Assembly (NCBI RefSeq): GCF_003710935.1
Contig: NZ_RHHS01000005.1
Location: 124,001 to 188,000 of the forward strand
Direction of reading: 5' to 3'
Source of the DNA: Brevibacillus gelatini
GTDB taxonomy: Bacteria > Bacillota > Bacilli > Brevibacillales > Brevibacillaceae
DNA length: 64,000 bases
Part shown: positions 44,378-52,582 of the stretch, in pieces
Layout of the letters: every line of letters begins with the position of its first letter
Position numbering within the stretch: position 1 is the stretch's first letter
The notes under the pieces: generated by a model
Seen by the model: the letters and a program-made list of their open reading frames with translations, nothing else
What the model was told of the DNA's origin: nothing
Database searches by the model: none
Translations under genes and position numbers: made by a program

Positions 44378-45444
44378 CAGCTCACCCCTCCTGCAAGCGT
44401 TGCTGCTTGCTCGCGTCCGCCCAGTCGGCCCACTCTCTTTTTGCTTGCCCGATCAAACACGTACATGTGCGGCTTGGCGACTGTGACGGTAACGGCTCCG
44501 CCAAGCAGCCTCGCTTCCTCGGTGTCCGCCTTGACGATTACCCTGCCTTTTTCCGTCTCTACGTGGAACAGCGTGTCCGAGCCGAGTATTTCCCGGGAGA
44601 CGACCTGGCCTTTTGCCACCCATCTGTCGTCGGCAGGAACCGGAGAGACTGACGCAGGCAAAAGCAGCGCTTTTTCCGGGCGAAATCCCCACAACTGGTC
44701 GCTTCTGCCTTCCGCCGATACGATGTTCATCGCGGGCGAGCCGATAAACTGGGCAACAAACAAGTTTTCCGGCTCCTGGTACAAATCCATCGGAGCCGCC
44801 ACCTGCATGATCTGCCCTTCGCTCATGACGACGATCTGGTCGCCCATCGTCATCGCCTCCACCTGGTCGTGTGTCACGTAGATGAAGGTAGTGCCGAGCT
44901 GCTTGTGCAGGCTGGTCAGCTCTACGCGCATCTGGTTGCGCAGCTTCGCATCCAGATTGGACAGCGGCTCATCCATCAAAAATACTTTGGGCTTTTTCAC
45001 CATCGCCCGGGCGAGTGCGACGCGCTGCCGCTGACCCCCGGAGAGCTGGGACGGCTTGCGCTTGAGATAGTCGGACAACCCGACGATTTCCGCGATTTCC
45101 TCTACGAGCAACTTGCAGTCTTTTTTGGAAATTCCCCGGTTTCGCAAGCCGTAGGCGATATTGTCGAACACGTTCATCGTCGGGTAGAGCGCGTAGTTTT
45201 GAAACACCATGGCGACATCGCGCTTTCCGGGCGGCAGCGCGTTCACCGCCTGATCGCCAATGAGGATGTTCCCGTCTGACACCGTCTCCAGACCTGCGAT
45301 CATCCGCAAAGTCGTCGATTTTCCGCATCCTGATGGCCCTACCAGAACGGTAAAGGAGCCGTCCGGAATCACCAGATCAAGTCCTTTGACCACCTTTTGG
45401 TTCTGAAAGGTTTTCGTTACCCCTTGCAATACTACTCGCGCCAT
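44377..45444 (-). CDS. ugpC: ABC transporter ATP-binding protein (UgpC/MalK type)
   Basis: The 355-residue ATPase has Walker A GPSGCGKST (near residue 36), the signature LSGGQRQRVALARA (near 132), Walker B VFLMDEPLSNLD and an H-loop THDQVEA. A C-terminal regulatory OB-type domain (about 235-340) is typical of MalK/UgpC. I chose the ATG at 45444 because GGAAGGAG is 9 bases away; an ATG nine bases upstream overlaps the ribosome site. It energises uptake through the permeases encoded downstream. Confidence 0.92.
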   Translation of the reverse strand: MARVVLQGVTKTFQNQKVVKGLDLVIPDGSFTVLVGPSGCGKSTTLRMIAGLETVSDGNILIGDQAVNALPPGKRDVAMVFQNYALYPTMNVFDNIAYGLRNRGISKKDCKLLVEEIAEIVGLSDYLKRKPSQLSGGQRQRVALARAMVKKPKVFLMDEPLSNLDAKLRNQMRVELTSLHKQLGTTFIYVTHDQVEAMTMGDQIVVMSEGQIMQVAAPMDLYQEPENLFVAQFIGSPAMNIVSAEGRSDQLWGFRPEKALLLPASVSPVPADDRWVAKGQVVSREILGSDTLFHVETEKGRVIVKADTEEARLLGGAVTVTVAKPHMYVFDRASKKRVGRLGGREQAATLAGGVS

Positions 45445-45449
45445 TTTGT

Positions 45450-46112
45450 TCATCTCCTTCCTTGCGCCTTGGCGGCCAGCATATCCGTGACAAACGAGTC
45501 GAAATCGGCATAGCGAAAATCAGGCAGCGCGTAGAGCCATTCCTCTTGCCCGTACCATTCCAGCACTGCGGACGACACTCCGCTGGCCACAGCCGCCAGT
45601 ACGTCGTAGCGGCTATCTCCGATCATCATCGCCTGCTTGGGGGATCTGCCCAGACTAGCCAGCGCCTTTTGCACAGGCTCGGCAGCGGGCTTGCCTCTCG
45701 TCACGTCGTCGACGGTGACGATCACGTCAAACAGCCTGTCAATTCCCGCCTGCTCCAGCCCGGCCAGTGCAAATTCCCGCTGCTTGTTGGTGACCACCGC
45801 CAGTTGGTAGCCGGCCTGCTTCAATTTTTCCAGCCCTTCCCGCACGTAAGGAAACAGGCGGACGTGCCGGGCATGGCTCTGCCGCACGTAGGCAAAATAT
45901 TTTTCCAGCACCTCGCGCTTGTCAGGCAAGCGTGCTGCCGCAGCTACAGCCGCCAAAAAATCGTCAAACGGCTCGCCAAAGCGCGCGAGCAACTCTTCCC
46001 GGCTGAAGTGACCCGGCGCATACTGTTCTGCTGTATAGGCGACCGCGTCGATAACCGCATCTCGGCTGTCCAGCAGGGTACCATCGAGATCAAACAGCAA
46101 CGCTTGGATCAT
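45450..46112 (-). CDS. HAD-superfamily phosphatase
   Basis: The 220-residue hydrolase has motif I FDLDGTLLDS with the nucleophilic Asp near residue 8. Motif II is VVTNK, with a Lys in GKPAAEPV, and motif III/IV is MIGDSRYDV. The helical cap between motifs I and II places it in the phosphoglycolate phosphatase/PpaX-like group. It overlaps the glpP 3' end by 23 bases and ends 5 bases before ugpC, so it belongs to this operon. Dephosphorylation of glycerol-3-phosphate is an attractive guess from context but is not shown. Confidence 0.87.
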   Translation of the reverse strand: MIQALLFDLDGTLLDSRDAVIDAVAYTAEQYAPGHFSREELLARFGEPFDDFLAAVAAAARLPDKREVLEKYFAYVRQSHARHVRLFPYVREGLEKLKQAGYQLAVVTNKQREFALAGLEQAGIDRLFDVIVTVDDVTRGKPAAEPVQKALASLGRSPKQAMMIGDSRYDVLAAVASGVSSAVLEWYGQEEWLYALPDFRYADFDSFVTDMLAAKAQGRR

Positions 46113-46689
46113 GCAAAAAACACTCCTTCCACAAAAGGGGGCTGCCGACGGACACCGCCGTTGCTCCATGCTGCAATACTTCCTCCATCTGTTCCCGCTT
46201 GCGGATTAATCCTCCGGCAATAATCGGAATGTCAATCACCCGCTTGTACTCCGCGATGTACTCCGGCAAGAGGGCTGGCATCAGCTCGACCGCGTCTGGC
46301 TGCGTTTCCTGCAGAGACGACAGCCCGGACTTGAGCGAGTCGCTGTCGACGAGAAACAGCCGCTGGATCGTCAGCAAGCCTTGCTTTTTCGCCAGCTTGA
46401 CCAGCGTATTGCGGGTAGTCACAATCCCGTCCGGCTTCACGTAATGCGCCAAAAAGGCGATGCCTTCCCGGTCGTAGCTGATGCCGCCGATTCTTTCAAG
46501 GTGAAGAAACACCGGGATATGCCTGCTTTTGAAAAAGTCCACGTAGCCTTTTATCACACCGATATTGCCAATCGAAAGCGCCACGGCACTCACCTGCGCC
46601 TCGGCCGCTTTTTCCAGGTACTTCGCCTCCTTCACGGAAGCGATCAGCTTGTACGCGGCCAACCTGACACGAAACTGCTCCTGATTCAT
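46090..46689 (-). CDS. glpP: Glycerol-3-phosphate-responsive antiterminator GlpP
   Basis: The 199-residue protein matches the GlpP family, with VFLHLERIGGISYDREGIAFL (near residue 62), GIVTTRN and a phosphate-binding PIIAGGLIRKREQ segment near 170. In Bacillus subtilis GlpP binds glycerol-3-phosphate and prevents termination in leaders of glp mRNAs. Here it heads the ugp operon, and its own leader contains a large hairpin and T-run. I chose the ATG at 46689, which follows AAAGGAGG; the upstream frame extension spans the leader and is not real. Confidence 0.92.
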   Translation of the reverse strand: MNQEQFRVRLAAYKLIASVKEAKYLEKAAEAQVSAVALSIGNIGVIKGYVDFFKSRHIPVFLHLERIGGISYDREGIAFLAHYVKPDGIVTTRNTLVKLAKKQGLLTIQRLFLVDSDSLKSGLSSLQETQPDAVELMPALLPEYIAEYKRVIDIPIIAGGLIRKREQMEEVLQHGATAVSVGSPLLWKECFLHDPSVAV

Positions 46690-46712
46690 TCGCAAGCCTC
46701 CTTTGCCCACAA

Positions 46713-46787
46713 CAAAAAAACCCGCAGCGACATGACTATTGCCAAAGAACTCTCGATGAAAGTGCTTGGACAGGCTGTCGGGGGTTT
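46713..46787 (-). promoter_or_regulatory. glpP leader: Leader terminator, probable GlpP antitermination target
   Basis: In the roughly 130-base leader before glpP, ACCC and CGACA pair with TGTCG and GGGT across a long loop, then seven T follow (minus strand). A terminator placed between promoter and glpP fits control by GlpP. The stem has an internal bulge. The assignment is inferred from family knowledge and position. Confidence 0.55.
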
Positions 46788-46827
46788 CTCCATGGCTCCA
46801 ACCGTCGGGATTATTCACTTGTTACTT

Positions 46828-46856
46828 TGAATAGTAATGCACCAGCATGAAGACAA
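46828..46856 (-). promoter_or_regulatory. Promoter of the glpP-ugp operon
   Basis: On the minus strand TTGTCT (46851-46856), 17 bases, TATTCA (46828-46833). Transcription would start near 46821. Confidence 0.5.
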
Positions 46857-46902
46857 CGTGAAACATTTGTAAAAAAAGGGCAAAGTTCCTGTAAGGATGC
46901 GA

Positions 46903-46966
46903 TTGACGAGAATCACTGCACTGGAGTATTATCCATCTATATTCAAATAATCAAATATTCGAATAT
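46903..46966 (+). promoter_or_regulatory. Promoter and ArsR-type operator of the SulP-ArsR operon
   Basis: TTGACG (46903-46908), 18 bases, TATTAT (46927-46932). Just downstream, 46939-46966 contains two ATATTC-type half-sites, including the perfect palindrome ATATTCGAATAT. AT-rich repeats with TTCAAAT/ATTTGAA halves are typical ArsR/SmtB operators. The ArsR gene is the second gene of this operon. Confidence 0.65.
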
Positions 46967-46986
46967 ACGAAAAGAAGGGTTGTTAC

Positions 46987-48741
46987 ATGAAGTGGGCCGC
47001 CAGATTTGAGGGCTACAATACGCAAGCATTCAGAAAAGACTGCATTTCAGGGCTGATCGTAGGAATTATCGCTATTCCGCTTGGCATGGCATTCGCGATC
47101 GCCTCAGGCGTCAAGCCGGAGTACGGGATTTACACCACCATCATCGCAGGTACGCTCATCTCGCTCTTTGGCGGTTCCCGCTACCAGATTGGCGGGCCGA
47201 CCGGGGCGTTTATCCCGATTTTGTTTGCCATCGTCATGCAGTACGGCTATGAGGATTTGCTGCTCGCGGGCTTCATGGCCGGGATTCTTCTCGTCCTGAT
47301 GGGCGTTCTGAGGCTTGGCGGGCTCATCAAATTTATCCCCCGCCCCGTCACCATCGGATTTACCGCCGGCATTGCCGTTATCATTTTTACAGGGCAGATC
47401 GCCAATTTTCTCGGTCTGTCACAGGTGCAGCGGCATGAGGACTTTTTGTCCAACATGAAAGAAATCGTCATTCATCTGGATACGATCAGCCTGTACAGCG
47501 TAGCGACGGCAGTCTTGAGTCTCGCCATTATTTTAATCACGCCGCGCTTCGTGCGAAATGTTCCAGGCTCGCTCGTCGGCCTGGTCATTTCCAGCGTTGT
47601 TGCCTTCCTCTTTTTTGAAGGAAAAGTCGCGACAATCGGTTCGACCTTCGGGGAGATTCCGAGCGCGCTGCCCGGCTTCCATTTTCCTGAAATTACGCTG
47701 GAGCGCGTCCAAAAACTGCTGAGTCCTGCCCTCATCATTGCTATACTAGGAGCGATAGAGTCTTTGCTGTCTGCGGTTGTGGCGGACGGTATGACACGCA
47801 GTCGCCACAACAGCAACCAGGAGCTGATCGGGCAAGGCATCGCCAATATCGTGACACCGCTTTTCGGGGGAATCCCTGCGACAGGCGCGATTGCCAGAAC
47901 CGCAACGAACATCCGCAGCGGAGCCACCTCCCCTGTGTCCGGGATCGTCCACGGCATCGTCGTCCTGCTCATTCTCATCCTGCTCGCTCCTTACGCCTCG
48001 CACATTCCGCTGGCGAGCATGGCGCCGATCCTGATGCTGGTCGCCTGGAACATGAGCGAGCGCAAGGAATTTGCGCACATCCTGAAAGCAAAGACGAGCG
48101 ACTCTCTCGTGCTGCTGATTACTTTTTTGCTGACTGTCTTCACGAATCTGACTACCGCCGTCGAGGTCGGGCTGGTGCTTGCCGTGCTGCTGTTTATCAA
48201 AAGAATGCGCGAAAGCCTGCAAGTAGCCAAAGTATTGCCTGACCCTTCCCTGAAGCACGAGAAGGTCATGCCTCACATGGTGACGGCTCAGCACGATTGT
48301 CCGCAAATCAGTATCTACACGATTGAGGGTCCGCTCTTTTTCGGGGATGCCGATCTGTTCGAAAGCTCTCTGACGAGCACGTTGCAGCATCAGCCGAAGG
48401 TGTTGTTGCTGCGAATGGGCAAAGTCCCGTTTCTGGACATGACGGGCGAGGCCAATTTGTCGCGGATCGTGCAGCAATGCATGAGCCAGGGCACAACGGT
48501 TCTCGTCTCAGGAATCCAGAACGGACCGAAACAAGTTTTGCAGCGCACGGGACTTTTTGCGCTCATCGGCGAAGCACACTTTTTCGACCACACCGGAGAT
48601 GCAATCGAGTACGCCCTGCGTCGGCTGGACGTCGGCAAATGTCTGGGCTGCAAGCACTTTGCTTTCCGGGAATGCGCGAGTCTGGCTGATCCGCACTCGC
48701 AAACGACTTGCGTGAAGCAAACATCTCATATGTCGGTATGA
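46987..48741 (+). CDS. SulP-family anion transporter with STAS domain
   Basis: The 584-residue protein has a membrane domain (about residues 10-410) with the SulP signatures GIIAIPLGMAFAIASGVKPEYGIYT and GGSRYQIGGPTGAF, and a cytoplasmic STAS domain (about 430-540). Relatives carry sulfate, bicarbonate or other anions. An unusual tail follows the STAS domain: Cys552, Cys555, His557, Cys563, His570 and Cys575, which looks capable of metal binding. An ArsR-family gene 24 bases downstream suggests metal- or oxyanion-responsive control. The substrate is unknown. Confidence 0.9.
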   Translation: MKWAARFEGYNTQAFRKDCISGLIVGIIAIPLGMAFAIASGVKPEYGIYTTIIAGTLISLFGGSRYQIGGPTGAFIPILFAIVMQYGYEDLLLAGFMAGILLVLMGVLRLGGLIKFIPRPVTIGFTAGIAVIIFTGQIANFLGLSQVQRHEDFLSNMKEIVIHLDTISLYSVATAVLSLAIILITPRFVRNVPGSLVGLVISSVVAFLFFEGKVATIGSTFGEIPSALPGFHFPEITLERVQKLLSPALIIAILGAIESLLSAVVADGMTRSRHNSNQELIGQGIANIVTPLFGGIPATGAIARTATNIRSGATSPVSGIVHGIVVLLILILLAPYASHIPLASMAPILMLVAWNMSERKEFAHILKAKTSDSLVLLITFLLTVFTNLTTAVEVGLVLAVLLFIKRMRESLQVAKVLPDPSLKHEKVMPHMVTAQHDCPQISIYTIEGPLFFGDADLFESSLTSTLQHQPKVLLLRMGKVPFLDMTGEANLSRIVQQCMSQGTTVLVSGIQNGPKQVLQRTGLFALIGEAHFFDHTGDAIEYALRRLDVGKCLGCKHFAFRECASLADPHSQTTCVKQTSHMSV

Positions 48742-48765
48742 CGAAAAGATCGGAGGAAACTGCTA

Positions 48766-49089
48766 TTGAATTTGGAGCTACAGCAATTTAAAGCGAATTT
48801 TTTCAAGGCACTGGGTCATCCCCTGCGGATTCGGATTCTGGAGCTGTTGGCGGAGGGAGACAAAAACGTAAACGAACTGCAAACGCTCATCGGCAGCGAA
48901 GGCTCGGCCGTTTCCCAGCAACTGGCCATTTTGCGCAACAACAACATCGTGTACGGAACAAAGGACGGAAACAAGGTGACGTATTCCTTGCGCGATCCGA
49001 TGATTATCGAATTGCTCAGCGTTGCCCGGCAAATTTTCAACAACCACCTGATTGACACAATCGAGATGCTGGATCGCTTCAATGAATAG
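48766..49089 (+). CDS. ArsR/SmtB-family repressor
   Basis: The 107-residue winged-helix protein has the ArsR core (GHPLRIRILELLAEGDKNVNEL; recognition helix GSEGSAVSQQLAILRNNNIV). No Cys is present, so the classic arsenic or cadmium site in helix 3 is absent; a C-terminal helix site with His or Asp is possible. It starts at TTG, 9 bases after GGAGG. It probably represses its own operon with the SulP gene through the palindromes near 46950. Confidence 0.88.
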   Translation: MNLELQQFKANFFKALGHPLRIRILELLAEGDKNVNELQTLIGSEGSAVSQQLAILRNNNIVYGTKDGNKVTYSLRDPMIIELLSVARQIFNNHLIDTIEMLDRFNE

Positions 49090-49114
49090 CGGCTGTCGTT
49101 TTGAAAAAGAAAAT

Positions 49115-49147
49115 GCCCAGGACTTTTCATCGTCCTGGGCCTGCTTC
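49115..49147. terminator. Bidirectional terminator after arsR
   Basis: GCCCAGGAC pairs with GTCCTGGGC around an 8-base loop, with T-rich sequence on the plus strand and a T-run on the minus strand. It separates the convergent arsR and phosphorylase genes. Confidence 0.8.
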
Positions 49148-49151
49148 ATTT

Positions 49152-49877
49152 TTATGCGGATACGGACGCCAGTGCATCCAGCGCAATCAGCGCCTCCGCT
49201 TCAATTGCTTTGGCCACCGTCTCTGTGTGCGGGTTGTACGACGCCAGCAGGTCGGCATCGGCGTAGCCGTCAATCGCAAGGATCGCCCCGGCCTTCATGC
49301 CGCGCAAGGCGGCAATGACGAACAGCGCGGAGTTTTCCATCTCGGCAGCCAGTACCCCTGCTTTTTGGTACAGCTTGTGCGGAAATTCCAGGACGCCGTT
49401 GTAGAAAACATCGAGCGTCAGCGTGATGCCTTCCGCTATGTCGAGCCCCGCTTCGTGCGCTTTTGCCGTCTGCACGAGCGCATCTGCCACGCGGCGGTCG
49501 GCGACAGCCGGGAAACCGGGCGGAACCAGCTGGCTCGTCAGCCCGTCCTGGCGCACAGCAGCCGTGCTGATGACGAGGCTGCCCGGCTTGATTTGCGGTT
49601 GATACGATCCGGCCGTCCCGACGCGGATGATGACCTGAACGCCACCCTTCGCCAGCTCTTCAAAGCACACAGCCGCTCCAGGCGCACCGACGCCGTGGCT
49701 GACAACCGCTACCTCCGTGCCCTTCCAGTTCCCGGCATAGCTGTGGTATTCGCGGTTTTCCCCGATTTGCCGCGTACCCTCCAGTCTTGCGGCAATCAAG
49801 GCGGCGCGTTTTGGATCGCCGCAGACGATGACGCGTTTTGGCAGTTGTTCCGGATCTACTTTCAGATTGGTCAGCAT
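49152..49877 (-). CDS. PNP/UDP-family nucleoside phosphorylase under SAM control
   Basis: The 241-residue enzyme has the phosphorylase-I fold: CGDPKRAALIA (near residue 19; phosphate loop), RVGTAGSYQ (near 85) and AAEMENSALF (near 178), where the Glu-Met-Glu contacts the ribose. It splits a nucleoside with phosphate to free base and ribose-1-phosphate; uridine phosphorylase is the nearest textbook match. A SAM-I riboswitch precedes it, which points to sulfur-linked nucleosides such as methylthioadenosine or S-adenosylhomocysteine derivatives. That substrate proposal is inference. The ATG follows AAGGAG. Confidence 0.88.
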   Translation of the reverse strand: MLTNLKVDPEQLPKRVIVCGDPKRAALIAARLEGTRQIGENREYHSYAGNWKGTEVAVVSHGVGAPGAAVCFEELAKGGVQVIIRVGTAGSYQPQIKPGSLVISTAAVRQDGLTSQLVPPGFPAVADRRVADALVQTAKAHEAGLDIAEGITLTLDVFYNGVLEFPHKLYQKAGVLAAEMENSALFVIAALRGMKAGAILAIDGYADADLLASYNPHTETVAKAIEAEALIALDALASVSA

Positions 49878-49925
49878 CTAATCCACTCCTTTTTCTCCCA
49901 TTCATCTTCCTGGATCGGCAACAAA

Positions 49926-50090
49926 AAAACTCTCCCCGAAGGAAGAGTTTGCGTCCAAAGCCACCCTCTTCCTTATCTGTCAAAACCCCGGTACAGGTTT
50001 TGCAGGAATTGGCACCTTTCTGTCCATGTCAGGCATGTCCAGTGGTTGCCGGGCTTCATCGGGCCAGTCCCTCCGCCGCTCTCGATAAGG
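49926..50090 (-). promoter_or_regulatory. SAM-I riboswitch (S-box) with terminator
   Basis: On the minus strand the outer stem CCTTATC/GATAAGG (50084-50090 and 49971-49977) encloses the S-box core. The core elements are GGAGGGACTGGCCC, GATGAAGCCCGGCAACC and AGGTGCCAATTCCTGC. A terminator follows (AAACTCT...AGAGTTTTTTT, 49926-49950). The phosphorylase start is about 50 bases downstream. In known S-boxes SAM promotes termination, so expression should rise when SAM is scarce. The aptamer starts 27 bases after the upstream chemoreceptor stop, so its promoter lies inside that gene's 3' end or transcription reads through. Confidence 0.95.
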
Positions 50091-50116
50091 AGCTGAAAAC
50101 TATCCAGTTGTGGCGC

Positions 50117-51592
50117 CTATTGTCTGTGAAACGTTTCCTGCAGCCGATGCGAAAGCTTGTTCAACTCACCCAGCTCTTCGGTAATTTCCCGCACCTTTTG
50201 ATGCTGGTCTTCCGCTGTGGCGAAAAGTTCCTCCAGATTGGCAACCGACTGCTCGGTGACGGCGGTAATGGTCGACATTTCCATCGCCACTTCGCCGGAG
50301 CGTGTTTTTACCCGGTTCATGCTGGAGCTGACGTGCTCTGCTGCTTCCAGGAAAGCCATCATGCCGGAGCGCACTGCCTCGATCGCCGCGACGGTTTTCA
50401 CGGCCAGCTCCTGGCCTTTTGCCACGGAAGCTTCTCCGGTGCTGATATGCTGGACGGCGTTCTCGCTTTCCTGATGGAGTGATTTGAGAATCTCGGTAAT
50501 TTCCTGTGTAGCGGTTGCGCTCTGCTCCGCCAGCTTGCGCACCTCGTCTGCCACCACGGCGAAGCCGCGGCCGTGCTCGCCCGCACGCGCCGACTCGATG
50601 GCGGCGTTGAGCGCCAGCAGGTTCGTTTGCGTCGCAATCTGGTTGATGGCTCCGACGATTTCCTCGACCCGATTGGCCTGGCGGTTCAACTGGTGAATCG
50701 TCGCCGCAGCCACATTGACGGCAGAAACAATCTGTTCCATTTGCTGCGAAAGCTCGTTCATCATGTCGACGCTTTCCTTCAGGCGGCGGTTGTTTTGATC
50801 GGATTCGCTTTTCATCGCGTCCGTCTGCGTAGTAACCTCGACGATCTCCTGGTCGATTGACTGCACCTCTTCCTCGATCTTGACCGTCGAGTTGGCCTGT
50901 GCCTCCATGCCCGTCGCCACTTCCTTGAAGGCAATCATCATGTCATCTGTATTGCGCTTCGTTCTTTCGGCATGCGTGTGTACGTGCTCTGTCGTACGGT
51001 CGATCTGCTCGGTCATCTGCTTGATATGGTCGAGCAGTTCTTCCAGTCGGCGTTCTTTTTCTTCCGCTTCCTGGCGGGCGATATTCGCCTTCTGCAAGGA
51101 AGCTTGTCCCGCCAGACAGAGGTACGTCAGCGCTCCCATCATCATTAGAATAGCCACGATGCGCAGCACCAGATTCAGTTCAGTAAAATCACCGCTGAAA
51201 ATCTCGTACGATCCCGTGTAGAACCCAACCAGCGTCACAATAATTTGCGCAATTCCCGCTGTCACGATAAGTTTCCAATCCAGATAAGCCGCGAGAAAAC
51301 CCATCACGACAAAAGCAAGGAACGTAACCTCGGGATACGTCGTGAAATGGTCGAACGAAATCGCGTAAAACATGAATCCGATCGCTACCAGATAGCGAAT
51401 GACATGACTGTCTCTTTTCACAAAGTAAAAAGGCGAAACAACAAGGGTGACCAGTAAGCCAAGGGATGTTACTTTCCAGAAATTAACATCCGATTGATAG
51501 GCAATCAGTCCCGCCATCCACAAATGGTTCCATAGGATAAAAATCATAAATCCTTCTTTGTCCGTTAACGTGTTGCGAACCAATTGAATCAT
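50117..51592 (-). CDS. Multi-TM methyl-accepting chemotaxis protein
   Basis: The 491-residue receptor begins with about six closely spaced membrane helices (residues 15-170) and has no large external domain. A cytoplasmic coiled coil follows, with the signalling tip near residues 320-350 ([31 protein letters not shown]). No HAMP domain is evident. Such receptors may sense membrane state or a ligand within the membrane. The ATG follows AAGGGGGG. It is separated by 27 bases from the S-box downstream. Confidence 0.9.
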   Translation of the reverse strand: MIQLVRNTLTDKEGFMIFILWNHLWMAGLIAYQSDVNFWKVTSLGLLVTLVVSPFYFVKRDSHVIRYLVAIGFMFYAISFDHFTTYPEVTFLAFVVMGFLAAYLDWKLIVTAGIAQIIVTLVGFYTGSYEIFSGDFTELNLVLRIVAILMMMGALTYLCLAGQASLQKANIARQEAEEKERRLEELLDHIKQMTEQIDRTTEHVHTHAERTKRNTDDMMIAFKEVATGMEAQANSTVKIEEEVQSIDQEIVEVTTQTDAMKSESDQNNRRLKESVDMMNELSQQMEQIVSAVNVAAATIHQLNRQANRVEEIVGAINQIATQTNLLALNAAIESARAGEHGRGFAVVADEVRKLAEQSATATQEITEILKSLHQESENAVQHISTGEASVAKGQELAVKTVAAIEAVRSGMMAFLEAAEHVSSSMNRVKTRSGEVAMEMSTITAVTEQSVANLEELFATAEDQHQKVREITEELGELNKLSHRLQETFHRQ

Positions 51593-51755
51593 AAATGCCC
51601 CCCTTTTCCTTACTACTTATGTACCGTTCTCTTTTTCCATTATATCGCGCCCGGATTGCCAAATTTGTGAATAAAGTGAGAACAGCGAAAACAAGTGAAG
51701 AATAGGCTACGATTATCCCCCTCATTTTAAGACATCTGGAAAGGAACTACAAACC

Positions 51756-52379
51756 GTGGAAGAACAACGCAATCTTTTGCCAGCCACCGTGCTGACGCGA
51801 ACGATCCAACGTCCCAATACGACGATTTACTACCCGCAGTTGGCCGGGCTAGCCAATCAGCAAGCAGAAAAAGAGATCAACCGTGCCATTTTGCAAACGG
51901 TACAGGGCTTGATTCATGAGCAGCAACGGGTACAAATACCGGGAAATACCCAAATGCAAGGAAGCTACGAAATCAAAACGAACGAACGCGGCATTTTCAG
52001 CGTCACCATGAGCAATTACGCGTACACGCCGCAAATGGCCCACGGCATGACCTTTCTCGGGTCTGTGACAGCCAATATCCTTACAGGCAAGCTCTACACG
52101 CTGCGTGAACTGTTCAAACCGGACAGCGACTACGTCAATGTCCTGTCAGCAAACATCAAACGCCAGATCCAGGAGCGGCAGATTCCGACGCTGAACGGGT
52201 TTACTACGATCAGGCCCGATCAAGACTTTTACCTTGCCGACAAATCACTGGTCATCTACTTCCAGTTGTACGAGATCACCCCGTACTTTGTGGGCTTCCC
52301 GATGTTTCCCATCTCCGTCTACGAACTGGAGCCACTCATGGATGAAAACGGACCGCTCGGTATTTTGGCTGCCAACTAA
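51756..52379 (+). CDS. DUF3298/DUF4163-domain protein
   Basis: The 207-residue protein resembles the DUF4163-DUF3298 pair found in RsiV-like anti-sigma factors and in stand-alone secreted proteins. An N-terminal beta region (YYPQLAGLANQQAEKEIN) is followed by a C-terminal DUF3298 part with FYLADKSLVIYFQLYEITPY. No signal peptide or membrane helix is visible here, so it may be cytoplasmic, which is unusual for the family. The GTG start follows AAAGGA at 9 bases. The function is unknown. Confidence 0.8.
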   Translation: MEEQRNLLPATVLTRTIQRPNTTIYYPQLAGLANQQAEKEINRAILQTVQGLIHEQQRVQIPGNTQMQGSYEIKTNERGIFSVTMSNYAYTPQMAHGMTFLGSVTANILTGKLYTLRELFKPDSDYVNVLSANIKRQIQERQIPTLNGFTTIRPDQDFYLADKSLVIYFQLYEITPYFVGFPMFPISVYELEPLMDENGPLGILAAN

Positions 52380-52458
52380 CAAGCCTTCCTTATCCTTTCT
52401 TCCCGAAGCTGACGCCTTTGAAACGGCATCAGCTTTATTTTTGTCAGAAAAATGCCTT

Positions 52459-52547
52459 CTTTTGCACTCGAATAAACATTTACTTATATAATCTGAATTG
52501 CTACTATGTTAATGGTAACTGTTTACTTACGCAATCAAGCGCTTGAT
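52459..52547 (+). promoter_or_regulatory. Promoter and palindromic operator of the marR gene
   Basis: TTGCAC near 52460 is followed at 17-19 bases by TATATAAT. Downstream, ATCAAGCGCTTGAT (52534-52547) is a perfect 14-base palindrome between the transcription start and the ribosome site. Its size fits a MarR-family operator and suggests autoregulation. Confidence 0.5.
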
Positions 52548-52582
52548 ATAACGAACCAGCTTTCCCTGGAGGTCTGATTATC

